From positions 1,922,001-1,986,000 of the forward strand of contig OX638377.1 of assembly GCA_951813615.1 (NCBI GenBank): DNA of 64,000 nt, given 5' to 3'. A program made the translations under genes and the position numbers. The stretch is from an uncultured Latescibacterota bacterium. GTDB taxonomy: Bacteria > Latescibacterota > UBA2968 > UBA8231. The notes below the pieces were generated by a model. That model was not told the origin of the DNA and did no database searches. It saw only the letters and a list, made by a program, of their open reading frames with translations. Every line of letters starts with the position of its first letter. The first letter of the stretch is position 1. Below are positions 17,631 to 27,025 of the stretch, one piece after another.

Positions 17631-18925
17631 GCGGCCAATTCGCTATAGACGAGTTGGCCGCCGACGATGGTGGCTACGGCCTTGCCCTTTAGGTGGTAAC
17701 CTGCAAAGGGGGTGTTCCGCGATTTGGAGCGGAAGTGCGCGGGGACGACCTCCCATTCGCGCGTTAGGTCGAGCAGGGTTAGATCTCCAGGCATCCCCGG
17801 AGTGAGCGCCCCCCCGGGAAGTCGCAAGATGCGCGCCGGATGGCAGGTCCAGCGCGCGATGGCTTCTTGCAGGGACAAAACGCGATCCACCAAATAGGTC
17901 AAGGTGAGGCCGACGGCCGTCTCTAGGCCGACAATGCCCATGGGAGCTTGGGTTAGGGATTGGGTTTTTTCCTCGGCCGTATGGGGTGCGTGGTCGGTCG
18001 CAATGACTTCTATGGTGCCATCGGCGAGCCCTGCGAGCATGGCCTCGACATCGGCGGCCTCGCGCAGCGGCGGGCTCATCTTGGCGGCCGTGCCTTGGCG
18101 CTCGACCTCGCGGTCGGTGAGTACGAAGTGATGGGGCAGCACTTCGCAGGTCACGGGTAGGCCGTCGGCTTTGGCGCGTCGGACCAATTGTGCGGTACCG
18201 GCCGTGCTGATATGGGCGATGTGCAAAGGCCCGCCGGTCTGGCGGACGAGTTCTATATCGCGGGCGACCATTTCCTCTTCACCTGCGGCTGGCATCCCCG
18301 TGACGCCGAGGCGGGCTGCTACTTCTCCTGCGTGCATACAGCCGCCGGCCGTAAGCGATTTGACCTCTTCGTGGGGAAAGATGGGTCGGTCGAGGTCGCG
18401 GGCGATTTCGAGCGCGCGGCGCATCAGGGTTTCGTCTTCGACTGGGTCGCCGTCGTCGGAAAAGGCCACCGCGCCCAATTCCGCCAATTCTTCAAGAGGG
18501 GCGAGCGCTCCGCTTCCTCGGCGGTTCACTGTCACACAAGCGATTGGATAGTAGCGCACGCTGGCCGTCTGCGCTCGCTCTAGTGCTAGCTGCAAATGGT
18601 CGCTGCTGTCTGGGGGAGGGTCGGTATTGGGCATGGCGGCCACGGCGCAGATGCCGCCGGCCGCTGCCGCTGCGGTGCCGGTCTCAATAGTTTCCTTGTG
18701 TTCGTATCCTGGTTCGCGGAGGTGGGTGTGAATGTCGATGAAACCCGGAGCGACGACCAAGCCGGCCGCCCTCAAGACGGGTACGTTTGGAGGCGTTGGG
18801 AGGTTGGGGGCCGATTGAACTATTTTGCCTTGGCGAATGAGGATGTCTCCTAGGGCATCGGTGCCGTTGGCTGGGTCGATGAGGCGTCCTTGGTGGACGA
18901 GCAAGTCAGCAGAAAATTTAGACAT
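17627..18925 (-). CDS. pyrC: Dihydroorotase (class I)
   Basis: 432 aa. Cyclises carbamoyl aspartate to dihydroorotate in pyrimidine synthesis. Conserved zinc and substrate motifs: GFIDIHTHLREPGYEHKETI (metal His pair and substrate Arg), AAMPNTDPPPD, AFSDDGDP (the Asp that bridges metals in this class), HIAHISTAGT and VIATDHAPHT near the C-terminus. Class I length. Its start overlaps the end of the upstream ecfA gene by 8 bp, so the two are probably co-translated. Confidence 0.94.
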   Translation of the reverse strand: MSKFSADLLVHQGRLIDPANGTDALGDILIRQGKIVQSAPNLPTPPNVPVLRAAGLVVAPGFIDIHTHLREPGYEHKETIETGTAAAAAGGICAVAAMPNTDPPPDSSDHLQLALERAQTASVRYYPIACVTVNRRGSGALAPLEELAELGAVAFSDDGDPVEDETLMRRALEIARDLDRPIFPHEEVKSLTAGGCMHAGEVAARLGVTGMPAAGEEEMVARDIELVRQTGGPLHIAHISTAGTAQLVRRAKADGLPVTCEVLPHHFVLTDREVERQGTAAKMSPPLREAADVEAMLAGLADGTIEVIATDHAPHTAEEKTQSLTQAPMGIVGLETAVGLTLTYLVDRVLSLQEAIARWTCHPARILRLPGGALTPGMPGDLTLLDLTREWEVVPAHFRSKSRNTPFAGYHLKGKAVATIVGGQLVYSELAA

Positions 18926-20624
18926 GAGTGAGTGAGGTGAGTGGGGCGAGCCAGTCGATGGTTTCGTCTAGGGTCAGCGGGGCGCCGGCTAGGGCTAGAC
19001 CTCGTTGCCTCAGGTGGCGGGCCAATTGCACGGCCATCGGAGGCACAAGCCCGCTGATGGACTCGAATTCGGGATGGGCGAGCACGGCGCGGGCCGGCCC
19101 TTGCAACTCGATGCGGCCTTGGCGCAGAACCGCTACGTGGGTAGCTAGGCGGCCGACTAGCTCCATATCGTGGCTGATTAGCACGAGGGTGCGGCTTTGG
19201 CTGCTCAGCTCGGCGAAGAGCTGGCACAAGCGGGCCGTAGTCTGGGGGTCGAGGCCGGCGGTTGGTTCGTCGAGCACTAAGACCTCTGGGTCCATGGCTA
19301 AGACGCCGGCGAGTGCGACGCTACGCCTTTCGCCCCCGCTCAGTGAGAGGGGTTGGCGCGGCCCGAATTCTTCCAGCGGCATGCCTACCATGGCGAGTGT
19401 ATTAGCCACGAGGCGCTCGACGCGCTCGGGAGCAAAGCCGAGGTTGCGCGGCCCAAAGGCCACATCCTCGGCCACGGATTCGGCGAAAAGCTGGAGTTCG
19501 GGAAACTGGAAGGCCAAGCCAACGCGCTGGCGCACGCGCGCTGGGGGCTGGGAGCCGATGTCGCAGCCGTCGAGGAGCACGCGACCGTGCGAGGGGTTGA
19601 GCAGGGCGTTGAAGTGCTGGGCGAGAGTGGTCTTGCCCACGCCATTGGTACCCACGAGGGCCAGTATGGAGCCGGAGGGGATGTCTAGGTCAATGTCGCG
19701 GATGCCGTAACGACGGGTGGGCAGGTGCTCGTCGTAGAGATGCGCAAGCCCTTCGGCTGCTAGTTTGCTCGGGGCTGGTGGTGGCGGCGAGGGCGGAGTC
19801 CAGGATTCTGGATACGTCTGGGGTTTTAGCACAGCCAGCGCGTCGGACAAGGCCGCTAGCTCCAAGTGGTTATCGGCTAGCGATAAGTGAGCGGCGAGGG
19901 CACTGGCAAAGGGAAGGTCGAGGCCGAGGGCGCGGAGTTTGGGCGGATCGGCAAAGAGGGCGGCAGGCGGGCCGTCTGTATGGACCCGACCCGCCTGGAG
20001 GACGATGATGCGGTCGGCGCGAGCAGCTTCTTCTGGGGATTGGGTGATGAGGATCGTCGCGATGTCGTATGCAGTGCGCAGCCGCTGGAGCAGCTCGGCT
20101 ACTTGGTGCCTTTCGCCGGGATCGAGCAAGGCTGTCGATTCGTCCAAGACGAGATAGCGCGGTCGCATCGCTACCACTGCGGCAATGGCCACGCGCTGTT
20201 TCTCGCCGCCGGAGAGCCTGTCCGGTGGAGAGCGGCGATAGGTTTCGAGGTCGAAGGCGGCGAGCGTCTCCTCGACGCGGCGGTGAATTTCATCGCTGGC
20301 TAGGGCTAGGTTTTCCAAGCCAAAGGCCAATTCGTCGGCGACCGTGGTGCCGACTAGCTGATCGTCTGGATTTTGCAAGACCATGCCGACTAGCTGGCGG
20401 ATGGAGCGGAGTTGGGTCGGGTCGCTGGTGTCCATGCCGTTGACGAGGACTCGGCCCGCTTGGGGCTGTTGCAGGCCATTTAAGCAGCGGGCGAGGGTGG
20501 TTTTGCCCGAACCATTAGCGCCGATGAGGGCGATGTTTTCTCCAGGGCGGATGTGGAGATCAATGGAGTGCAACGCGGGTGGTTCCCCGCGATAGCTAAG
20601 GCTGAGTTTTTCGACGCGGATCAT
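18918..20624 (-). CDS. Energy-coupling factor transporter, fused double ATPase
   Basis: 568 aa with two complete ABC domains joined by a proline-rich linker (about residues 268-290). Domain 1: Walker A GANGSGKT (35-42), LSGGEKQR, Walker B with D161-E162. Domain 2: GTNGVGKT, LSGGERR, LVLDEPTAGLD and H-loop LISHDMELV. Order and motifs match EcfA/CbiO ATPases of vitamin or metal-ion ECF importers. No EcfT or S component is next to it. Oddity: the H-loop of domain 1 reads LITQSPEEA, with Q195 in place of the usual His, so that half may be catalytically weak. Confidence 0.88.
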   Translation of the reverse strand: MIRVEKLSLSYRGEPPALHSIDLHIRPGENIALIGANGSGKTTLARCLNGLQQPQAGRVLVNGMDTSDPTQLRSIRQLVGMVLQNPDDQLVGTTVADELAFGLENLALASDEIHRRVEETLAAFDLETYRRSPPDRLSGGEKQRVAIAAVVAMRPRYLVLDESTALLDPGERHQVAELLQRLRTAYDIATILITQSPEEAARADRIIVLQAGRVHTDGPPAALFADPPKLRALGLDLPFASALAAHLSLADNHLELAALSDALAVLKPQTYPESWTPPSPPPPAPSKLAAEGLAHLYDEHLPTRRYGIRDIDLDIPSGSILALVGTNGVGKTTLAQHFNALLNPSHGRVLLDGCDIGSQPPARVRQRVGLAFQFPELQLFAESVAEDVAFGPRNLGFAPERVERLVANTLAMVGMPLEEFGPRQPLSLSGGERRSVALAGVLAMDPEVLVLDEPTAGLDPQTTARLCQLFAELSSQSRTLVLISHDMELVGRLATHVAVLRQGRIELQGPARAVLAHPEFESISGLVPPMAVQLARHLRQRGLALAGAPLTLDETIDWLAPLTSLTHV

Positions 20625-20671
20625 AGGGCGGCAGCATACGGCAAAAGAATTTTGCCGTCAAGGCGGATAAG

Positions 20672-20700
20672 TTGACAGCTAGAGGGTGAGATTGTTTATT
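20672..20700 (+). promoter_or_regulatory. Sigma70-type promoter before the lipoprotein hydrolase
   Basis: TTGACA at 20672-20677 and TTTATT at 20695-20700 with a 17-bp spacer. Upstream, at 20639-20657, is an 8-bp palindrome (CGGCAAAA-GAA-TTTTGCCG) that could be an operator for the divergent ecfA/lipoprotein pair. Confidence 0.45.
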
Positions 20701-20782
20701 CAGATTCAAGGAGTTACGAAAATTAGGAGCGTTGCCAATTGCGCGCGCTCGCAACGCGCTTTTTGGCGAGGACTATGGTCTT

Positions 20783-21610
20783 ATGAGCAAGATATTATAT
20801 AGGTGGGTTTGGCTACTCGCCGTTGGGGTCATGGGGTGCAGCGATTCGGAAGAAGGGCTCGATATCGTCGGCCCCGATTTGCCCGAGGGCCCGGGCCGCG
20901 TCTATCCCATTTCAGCCGTTAGCTTCCCGTCCAACGACGGCGTCGAGGTGAGCGCGCTTTTTGGTGCGCCGGAGGCCGACAGTCTGCCGGTGGTGATCCT
21001 CCTGCACGATCTCGGCGGGAATAAATCCGATTGGTTGGGTGCCACCGACACGTACGTGGCCTTGCTCGAGCGCGGTTACGCTGTCTTGGCCATCGACATG
21101 CGCGGGCACGGGCAAACCCCGTTGCCCGACGACCGACAGGTATTGGAATTGATCGATCTGGAATTGGGCTTTCTCGATGTCCATGCCGCGCTGATCTGGC
21201 TGCAGAGCCAGTCCAATATCGATGTCAGCCGCGTCGCGGTTGTGGGCAGTGGCTCGGGAGGTAATGTGGCCTATGTGAGTTCAGGCATTTTCCCCGAGCT
21301 GATAAAAACCAGCGTCTCCCTCTCGCCCGGGTTGTGGGGGGCCTCTTCGTTGGAGCCGTTGGTCATCGGGACCGGTCTTGAATCGTTTGCACCTCGGTCG
21401 ATACTCTTTATCGTGGGCGATCAAGACCAAATTGAGGCTGGAGACGTCATTCTCAGCTATGTCGATTTCGCTCGCAACCTAGAGGCGCGGACGGCCGAGC
21501 CAAAGGATTTGCGCGTTTTTACAGACTCGGCTGACCACGGCTTTGCATTGCTCAACAATGTGCCCGAGGCGCTGGATCTGTTATTCCTCTGGTTGGAGGA
21601 AAATCTCTAG
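20783..21610 (+). CDS. Lipoprotein of the alpha/beta-hydrolase fold
   Basis: 275 aa from ATG 20783. A signal peptide with lipobox VMGC (lipid-attached C19) places it in the envelope. The rest follows the alpha/beta-hydrolase order: VVILLHDLGGNKSDW (oxyanion region), DMRGHGQT, a nucleophile-elbow region VVGSGSGGNV (S158), a candidate acid in VGDQDQIE and H252 in ADHGFALL. The elbow reads S-G-S-G-G rather than G-x-S-x-G, a slight deviation. A dienelactone-hydrolase-like esterase is likely; substrate unknown. A longer in-frame start at 20732 would hide the signal peptide. Confidence 0.75.
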   Translation: MSKILYRWVWLLAVGVMGCSDSEEGLDIVGPDLPEGPGRVYPISAVSFPSNDGVEVSALFGAPEADSLPVVILLHDLGGNKSDWLGATDTYVALLERGYAVLAIDMRGHGQTPLPDDRQVLELIDLELGFLDVHAALIWLQSQSNIDVSRVAVVGSGSGGNVAYVSSGIFPELIKTSVSLSPGLWGASSLEPLVIGTGLESFAPRSILFIVGDQDQIEAGDVILSYVDFARNLEARTAEPKDLRVFTDSADHGFALLNNVPEALDLLFLWLEENL

Positions 21611-21637
21611 GCAAACCCCACCTGCGGTGCCCAGCGC

Positions 21638-22345
21638 ATGGACTCGTCTCCGGCTATTGCCGTTGTCATTCCCGCCTGCGACGAAGAAGAAGCCATCGGC
21701 AAGGTGCTGCAAGACATACCAGACCTCGCACAGCAGGTTATCGTCGTCGATAATGGCTCCAGCGACCAGACCGCTGAGGTGGCCCGTCGCTTGGGTGCTC
21801 ACGTCGTCGTCGAGCCGCACCGCGGCTATGGCCAAGCCTGTCTGGCGGGCATCGCCCAGCTCGATTGCCCGGATATCGTCGTCTTCCTCGACGGCGACTA
21901 CAGCGATTACCCCGAGGATATGCCAGCTTTAGTAAGCCCGATAGTCACAGACTCCGCCGATATGGTTATTGGCTCGCGGGTTTTGGGTCAGCGGGAAAAG
22001 GGCGCGCTCTTGCCCCAAGCTCGGTTTGGCAACTGGTTGGCCACCTTGCTAATTCGCCTGCTGTTCGGCGTCACCTTTACGGATTTGGGGCCTTTTCGTG
22101 CATTGCGCTACGACGCGCTCAGGCGGTTGGAGATGCAGGACCGCAACTTTGGCTGGACCGCGGAGATGCAGGTCAAAGCCGCTCGGCTGGGCCTGCGCTC
22201 AGCCGAAGTGCCCGTGCGCTATCGCCGCCGCATCGGCACCTCCAAGATCACCGGTACGCTCAGCGGCACGTTGCGAGCCGGATACAAAATTCTCTGGACC
22301 ATTTTTCGCTATGCGCGGTGGCGTCCTACGCGGTCTCGGGGATAG
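21638..22345 (+). CDS. Family 2 glycosyltransferase
   Basis: 235 aa. GT-A fold: AVVIPACDEEEAIGKVLQ at the N-terminus, VVDNGSSDQT, GYGQACLAGI and the metal-binding FLDGDYSDYPED. It continues with RFGNWLATLLIRLLFG and DLGPFRALRY, typical of dolichol-phosphate-mannose-synthase-like enzymes, and ends in the basic RYRRRIGTSKITGT segment. No C-terminal membrane domain, so it is probably a soluble or peripheral transferase acting on a polyprenyl or lipid acceptor. Confidence 0.88.
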   Translation: MDSSPAIAVVIPACDEEEAIGKVLQDIPDLAQQVIVVDNGSSDQTAEVARRLGAHVVVEPHRGYGQACLAGIAQLDCPDIVVFLDGDYSDYPEDMPALVSPIVTDSADMVIGSRVLGQREKGALLPQARFGNWLATLLIRLLFGVTFTDLGPFRALRYDALRRLEMQDRNFGWTAEMQVKAARLGLRSAEVPVRYRRRIGTSKITGTLSGTLRAGYKILWTIFRYARWRPTRSRG

Positions 22346-22359
22346 GTTGGGACTGCTCG

Positions 22360-23388
22360 ATGCAATTGGTGGACTACGATTTTGACCTGCCCGATGCACT
22401 AATCGCCCAACATCCGCCGCCCGAGCGCGACCAATCGCGTCTTTTGCTCTTGAGCCGGGCGGATGGTTCGTTGCAGCACTTGCACTTTGGTGCCATCGTC
22501 GATCAGCTCGCGCCCGGCGATGCTCTAGTATTGAATCAAACACAGGTCGTGCCGGCTCGGCTCAAGGGGCGTAAAGTCGCTACCGGAGGCCGGGTTGAAC
22601 TGCTGCTGCTCAGGCCGCTAACGGCGGGCGATTGGCTGGCGATGGGGCGGCCTGGGCGAGGCTTAAAACCAAAGACGCGGTTGGAGTTTGGCGACGGAGC
22701 GGTGGAAGCGCACATCGTCGAGCAGGTTGCGCCGGGGCGGTTCCGCGTGCGCTTTGCCGTCGAGGACGTGTTGGCGCGGCTGGAAGAGGTCGGGGAAATA
22801 CCGCTGCCTCCCTACATTCGGCGTTCGCCTGAAGCTGCGGATCGGGAGCGTTATCAGACCGTCTATGCCGCGCGCCCGGGAGCCGTTGCCGCGCCCACGG
22901 CTGGACTGCACTTTACCCCTCAGTTAATTGCTGAGATTGCTGCCAAGGGCGTGGAGGTCCTGAAGGTGCTCTTGCACGTGGGGCCGGGCACGTTCGAGCC
23001 GGTGCGCAGCGCCGACCCACGCCAGCATGTCCTCGAGCCTGAATACTGCGAAATCGACGAGTCGGTGGCGGCCGCACTCAGGCGTTGTCGCGCGGCTGGT
23101 GGGCGCATCGTCGCCGTTGGTACTACCGTGGTGCGGACCTTGGAGTCGAGTGTCGATGCCGAGGGCAATGTGTGTGCCTGCGGGGGCTTTGCGGATGCGT
23201 TTATCTATCCGCCCTACGCATTCAAAGCAGTCGATATGTTGGTGACGAACTTTCACTTGCCGCGCTCAAGTTTATTGTTGCTCGTGGCGGCCCTCGTCGG
23301 GCGAGAACGGCTTCTGGCCGCCTATCGCGAGGCCGTCGAGCGAGGCTATCGCTTTTATAGCTATGGCGATGCCATGATGATCGTGTGA
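22360..23388 (+). CDS. queA: S-adenosylmethionine:tRNA ribosyltransferase-isomerase
   Basis: 342 aa. Transfers and isomerises the ribosyl part of SAM to 7-aminomethyl-7-deazaguanine tRNA in queuosine synthesis. Conserved segments: [15 protein letters not shown] at the start, [58 protein letters not shown] and [16 protein letters not shown] chose ATG 22360; the frame is open far upstream, but that extension lies over the glycosyltransferase gene in another frame. Confidence 0.96.
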   Translation: MQLVDYDFDLPDALIAQHPPPERDQSRLLLLSRADGSLQHLHFGAIVDQLAPGDALVLNQTQVVPARLKGRKVATGGRVELLLLRPLTAGDWLAMGRPGRGLKPKTRLEFGDGAVEAHIVEQVAPGRFRVRFAVEDVLARLEEVGEIPLPPYIRRSPEAADRERYQTVYAARPGAVAAPTAGLHFTPQLIAEIAAKGVEVLKVLLHVGPGTFEPVRSADPRQHVLEPEYCEIDESVAAALRRCRAAGGRIVAVGTTVVRTLESSVDAEGNVCACGGFADAFIYPPYAFKAVDMLVTNFHLPRSSLLLLVAALVGRERLLAAYREAVERGYRFYSYGDAMMIV

Positions 23389-23392
23389 GGCT

Positions 23393-24559
23393 GTGGAACG
23401 CATAACCGCCATCGTTCCGGCCGCTGGTCGGGGGGAGCGCATGAGAGCAGATCAGCCCAAGCAGTACCTCCCGTTAGGGGGCCGGCCTGTGCTCTGGCAC
23501 GTACTCGCGCGTCTCGAAGCGAGCCCGCTGGTGACCGATATCGTCTTGGTCGTGCGGCGCGAGGACATGGACTATTGTCGCCGCCAATTGAGCGAGGGTG
23601 GTGACTTTGGCAAAATCGCAGCCATCGTGCCCGGGGGGGCTGAACGCAGTGCATCCGTGTATCGAGGATTGCAGAAGACCCGAGCCGATATGGTTTTAGT
23701 ACACGACGCGGTGCGGCCTTTTATTTCGGAGGAGCTGCTGGAGCGGGTGGTCACCGCCACTCGCGAGCACGGAGCGGCACTGCCCGCTTTGCCGGTGGTG
23801 GAGACGATCAAGGAAGTGACGGATGATCGGGTCGTCGGCACGCCGCATCGCGAGCGGTTGTGGCAGGCGCAGACTCCGCAGGGCTTTGATCGCGAGTTGC
23901 TCCTGAGGGCATATCACGCGGCCGGGACCGACGCGGTGGCTACGGACGACGCTGCGCTGGTCGAGCGGCTGGGGCATGCGGTCTGTGTCGTGCCCGGCGA
24001 AGCCGATAACCGCAAGCTCACTACGCCCGAGGATCTGGCTTGGGCTGAGTGGCGAGTGCGCGCAAGGGAGGAGGTGCCTACTATGGGCTTGCGCATAGGA
24101 CAGGGCTACGACGTGCATCGCTTGGAGGAAGGGCGGCCCCTAATATTGGGCGGAGTCGTCGTGCCCTTTGAGCGGGGGTTGGCGGGCCACTCGGACGCAG
24201 ATGTGCTGACGCATGCCATAATTGACGCGCTTTTGGGTGCGCTGTCGGCCGGGGATATCGGCCAGCTCTTTCCCGACTCGGACGCGCAATACAAGGACAT
24301 ATCGAGCTTGGTGCTGCTCAAACAGGTCGGCGCTCTGATAGCAGAACGAGGGGCGCGAATCCAGCACATCGACGCAGTCGTCGCGGCCCAGCGGCCCAAA
24401 CTCGCGCCGCACATAGCAGCGATGCGCCAAACGCTAGCTGAGACCTTGGGCCTAGAGGTGAGTCAGGTTTCGCTTAAGGCCACGACGACCGAGCGCTTGG
24501 GGTTTGTCGGGCGCGAAGAGGGTATGGAGGCTCAAGCTGTGGCCCTTTTGGCACTCTAA
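23393..24559 (+). CDS. ispDF: Bifunctional IspD-IspF (MEP pathway)
   Basis: 388 aa from GTG 23393, 4 bp after queA. IspD half, residues 1 to about 228: [19 protein letters not shown] (nucleotide-binding), [16 protein letters not shown]. IspF half from residue about 230: [17 protein letters not shown] (metal-binding Asp/His), [24 protein letters not shown] and [10 protein letters not shown]. It performs two separate steps of isoprenoid precursor synthesis (CDP-ME formation and MEcPP cyclisation). The gene for the step between them (ispE) is not here. Confidence 0.96.
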   Translation: MERITAIVPAAGRGERMRADQPKQYLPLGGRPVLWHVLARLEASPLVTDIVLVVRREDMDYCRRQLSEGGDFGKIAAIVPGGAERSASVYRGLQKTRADMVLVHDAVRPFISEELLERVVTATREHGAALPALPVVETIKEVTDDRVVGTPHRERLWQAQTPQGFDRELLLRAYHAAGTDAVATDDAALVERLGHAVCVVPGEADNRKLTTPEDLAWAEWRVRAREEVPTMGLRIGQGYDVHRLEEGRPLILGGVVVPFERGLAGHSDADVLTHAIIDALLGALSAGDIGQLFPDSDAQYKDISSLVLLKQVGALIAERGARIQHIDAVVAAQRPKLAPHIAAMRQTLAETLGLEVSQVSLKATTTERLGFVGREEGMEAQAVALLAL

Positions 24560-24562
24560 AGC

Positions 24563-25171
24563 ATGGCAGACTATCTGGATTCCCTACTCGCGGCCCTGTC
24601 TGGTGTCGATCCGCTGTGGGCGTATGGCATCTTATTGCTTAGTGCCTTTTTGGAAAATATCGTGCCGCCCATACCGGGCGATACGGTGGTGGTGTTTAGC
24701 GCCTATTTGGTGGGGCGCGGCCTCTTGGAAATGTGGCCGGTTTTTCTTGCTACGTGTGTCGGGGGTATGGCAGGCTTTTTGGTCATGTACTATTTGGGCT
24801 ATAGCCGGGCGCGCGCCTTTTTCGCCGGTCGCCGGGGCGCGGCGAAGCTGGCCCAAGCCGAGCGGTGGCTCAGTCGCTACGGCGTCGCGCTCATTTTAGG
24901 CAACCGATTTTTGAGCGGCATTCGGTCGGTCATCGCCATTGGTGCTGGTCTAGGCCGCATGCCTTGGCCAACCGTCGCGCTCTGCGGTGCGATCGGCATG
25001 GCAGTTTGGAACGGATTGCTGCTCTACGCCGGGGTTTTGGTAGGCGAGAACTGGGAGCAGGTCACCGAACTGCTCGCGCAATACAATCGATTATTGGTGG
25101 GAATACTGTGCTTGGTGGGAGTGGTATTACTCTGGCGCTGGTGGCGCAAGCGGCGGGCGGTCCAACCTTGA
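24563..25171 (+). CDS. DedA-family membrane protein
   Basis: 202 aa, strongly hydrophobic with about five membrane segments. DedA/SNARE-associated signature: FLENIVPPIPGDTVVVFSAYL in the first re-entrant region, then ARAFFAGR and GNRFLSGIRSVIAIGAGLGRM with conserved Arg residues. DedA proteins are implicated in undecaprenyl-phosphate or phospholipid flipping across the inner membrane. Starts 3 bp after ispDF, which fits a link to isoprenoid lipid carriers. Confidence 0.88.
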   Translation: MADYLDSLLAALSGVDPLWAYGILLLSAFLENIVPPIPGDTVVVFSAYLVGRGLLEMWPVFLATCVGGMAGFLVMYYLGYSRARAFFAGRRGAAKLAQAERWLSRYGVALILGNRFLSGIRSVIAIGAGLGRMPWPTVALCGAIGMAVWNGLLLYAGVLVGENWEQVTELLAQYNRLLVGILCLVGVVLLWRWWRKRRAVQP

Positions 25172-25196
25172 CAAGCAGGGATAGAGGGCTTAGGTT
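25168..25196 (+). promoter_or_regulatory. Possible promoter of rplM-rpsI
   Basis: TTGACA at 25168-25173 (overlapping the dedA stop) followed after 17 bp by TAGGTT, a poor -10. The AT-rich stretch 25197-25225 holds alternative -10 sequences such as TATATT. Confidence 0.3.
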
Positions 25197-25235
25197 AAAT
25201 AATTTCTATATTAATATATAATCTGAGAAAAGACG

Positions 25236-25670
25236 ATGAACGACATTACTTACGCCCCTAAAGTGGGCGAAATCGAGCGGCAGTGGTTCGTGGTTGATGC
25301 CACGGACAAAGTGTTAGGGCGACTGGCTTCGGAAATTGCCCAAGTGCTGCGTGGCAAGGGCAAGCCCGAATACGCCCCGCATGCCGATGTGGGCGACCAC
25401 GTCATTGTGATTAATGCCGACAAGGTGCGGGTCACGGGCAACAAGGCCGAAAGTAAGGTCTATTATCGCCACACCGGTTATCCTGGTGGCTTGCGGGTCA
25501 CTCCCTATAGCCGCATGGCCGAGCGGCATCCCGATCGGATCATCCGCAAGGCTGTGCGGGGTATGCTGCCGCACACCAAGCTGGGCCGGATGCAGCTCAA
25601 GAAGCTCCGCGTCTATGTCGGCGGCGAACACCGGCACCAAGCGCAAAACCCCCAACCACTCGAACTTTAA
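25236..25670 (+). CDS. rplM: 50S ribosomal protein L13
   Basis: 144 aa, normal length. [25 protein letters not shown] at the start, then [27 protein letters not shown] and [17 protein letters not shown] are the L13 signature segments. First gene of the conserved rplM-rpsI pair; rpsI follows after 18 bp. Confidence 0.97.
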   Translation: MNDITYAPKVGEIERQWFVVDATDKVLGRLASEIAQVLRGKGKPEYAPHADVGDHVIVINADKVRVTGNKAESKVYYRHTGYPGGLRVTPYSRMAERHPDRIIRKAVRGMLPHTKLGRMQLKKLRVYVGGEHRHQAQNPQPLEL

Positions 25671-25688
25671 GCCAAAGGCAACGCGTCC

Positions 25689-26081
25689 ATGCCCGCAGAA
25701 AACTACGAAGCGACCGGTCGCAGAAAGACCTCGGTAGCCCGAGTGCGCATGCAACTCGGCAATGGCAGTATTTACATGAACGGTCGCGTGGTCAGCGAGT
25801 ACCTGCGCCGGGATTCTTTGGAGATGATTCTCGTGCAACCGCTGGATCTGACCGAGACTCGGCACACATTCGACATCCACATTTCCACTCGCGGTGGCGG
25901 CCTGCGCGGTCAAGCCGGTGCCGCCAGTTTGGGCATTGCCCGCGCCTTGCTGCAGTACGACCCGCAAAAGCGGGAAGCGTTGAAGAAAGGCGGCTTTCTG
26001 ACGCGCGATGCCCGCGAGAAAGAGCGCAAGAAGTACGGATTGGCTGGCGCGCGCAAGCGCTTCCAATTCTCCAAGCGCTAG
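25689..26081 (+). CDS. rpsI: 30S ribosomal protein S9
   Basis: 130 aa. Conserved features: ATGRRKTSVARVRMQLGNG near the start, GQAGAASLGIARALLQ and the basic tail KKYGLAGARKRFQFSKR, which reaches the P-site tRNA. Co-transcribed with rplM. Confidence 0.97.
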   Translation: MPAENYEATGRRKTSVARVRMQLGNGSIYMNGRVVSEYLRRDSLEMILVQPLDLTETRHTFDIHISTRGGGLRGQAGAASLGIARALLQYDPQKREALKKGGFLTRDAREKERKKYGLAGARKRFQFSKR

Positions 26082-26092
26082 TCCCATTCCAA

Positions 26093-26163
26093 TACACACG
26101 CTTCCCGATGCACGGCAGAGAGTGTCCCGTGGGCGTCCGGCGTCCGCGGGGCTTCTGTGTGTA
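26093..26163 (+). promoter_or_regulatory. Structured leader upstream of rpsB
   Basis: TACACAC at 26093-26099 pairs with GTGTGTA at 26157-26163. A second helix, CCCGTGGG with TCCGCGGG around 26125-26150, fits inside it. The structure ends about 40 nt before the rpsB ATG. Leaders of this kind autoregulate rpsB-tsf in several phyla; that role here is inferred. Confidence 0.35.
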
Positions 26164-26205
26164 AGTGAAGGAGGCGGAGGCCCAACTAACATTTAGGAGC
26201 ACATC

Positions 26206-26994
26206 ATGGCTGATTTCACTATCCGCGATTTGCTGGAAGCAGGGACCCACTTCGGGCACCAGACTCGACGTTGGAATCCCAAAATGCGGCCCTACATCTT
26301 CACCGAGCGCAACGGCATCCACATCATCGACCTGCAAAAGACGGTCGGTATGGTCGAAGCCGCTTGCGAGGCCGTGCGCCAGACGGTACGCGCCGGGCGC
26401 GCCGTGCTCTTTGTCGGCACGAAGAAGCAGGCCGCTGATCTCGTGCGGCAGGAGGCCGAGCGTTGCGGCATGTTTTACGTCACCGAGCGCTGGCTCGGTG
26501 GGATGGTGACCAACTGGCAGACTATTCGCCAAAGCATCCGGCACTTGGAGCATCTCGATCGCATCTCAACCGACGGCACCTACGAGAACCTCAAGAAAAA
26601 GGAAGTCTTGCTGCTCGAAAAAGAGCGCGCCCGCCTCCAGCGGACCTTGGCCGGCATCCGCAACATGGGCGGTTTGCCCGGCTTGGTCTTTATCATAGAC
26701 ATCAAGAAGGAACACATTGCAGTGCGCGAGGCGGCCAAGCTAGGCATTCCCTCCGTGGCCATCGTCGATACCAACTGCGATCCCGACTTGGTGACCTATC
26801 CGGTCCCCGGCAACGACGATGCCATCCGCTCGATCGCTCTCATCACGCGCCTCATCGCCGACTCGGTGATTGAGGGCAAGGCTGAGGCCGAGGCCGAGAA
26901 AGCGGCTCGCGACGATAAGCAAGAGGCCGAACAAGCCGTAGAGACCGGACCAGCCGAAGAAGCCCCGGCGGATGTAGCCGAGGCCACTGCATAG
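26206..26994 (+). CDS. rpsB: 30S ribosomal protein S2
   Basis: 262 aa. [19 protein letters not shown] and [14 protein letters not shown] are the N-terminal signature. Also visible are [21 protein letters not shown] and [12 protein letters not shown]. The last 40 residues are a Glu/Ala-rich disordered tail. Preceded by TAGGAG and followed by tsf. Confidence 0.97.
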   Translation: MADFTIRDLLEAGTHFGHQTRRWNPKMRPYIFTERNGIHIIDLQKTVGMVEAACEAVRQTVRAGRAVLFVGTKKQAADLVRQEAERCGMFYVTERWLGGMVTNWQTIRQSIRHLEHLDRISTDGTYENLKKKEVLLLEKERARLQRTLAGIRNMGGLPGLVFIIDIKKEHIAVREAAKLGIPSVAIVDTNCDPDLVTYPVPGNDDAIRSIALITRLIADSVIEGKAEAEAEKAARDDKQEAEQAVETGPAEEAPADVAEATA

Positions 26995-27025
26995 TCAGAC
27001 CAACTACTTTTGAAAGCAAGCAACG

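Noticed and set aside
20639..20657. CGGCAAAA-GAA-TTTTGCCG as a terminator
   Set aside because: It lies between divergent gene starts, so no transcript would need to end there; kept only as an operator possibility in the promoter entry.
21865..22359. Long extension of queA upstream
   Set aside because: It overlaps the glycosyltransferase gene, whose motifs are intact; QueA homology begins at 22360.
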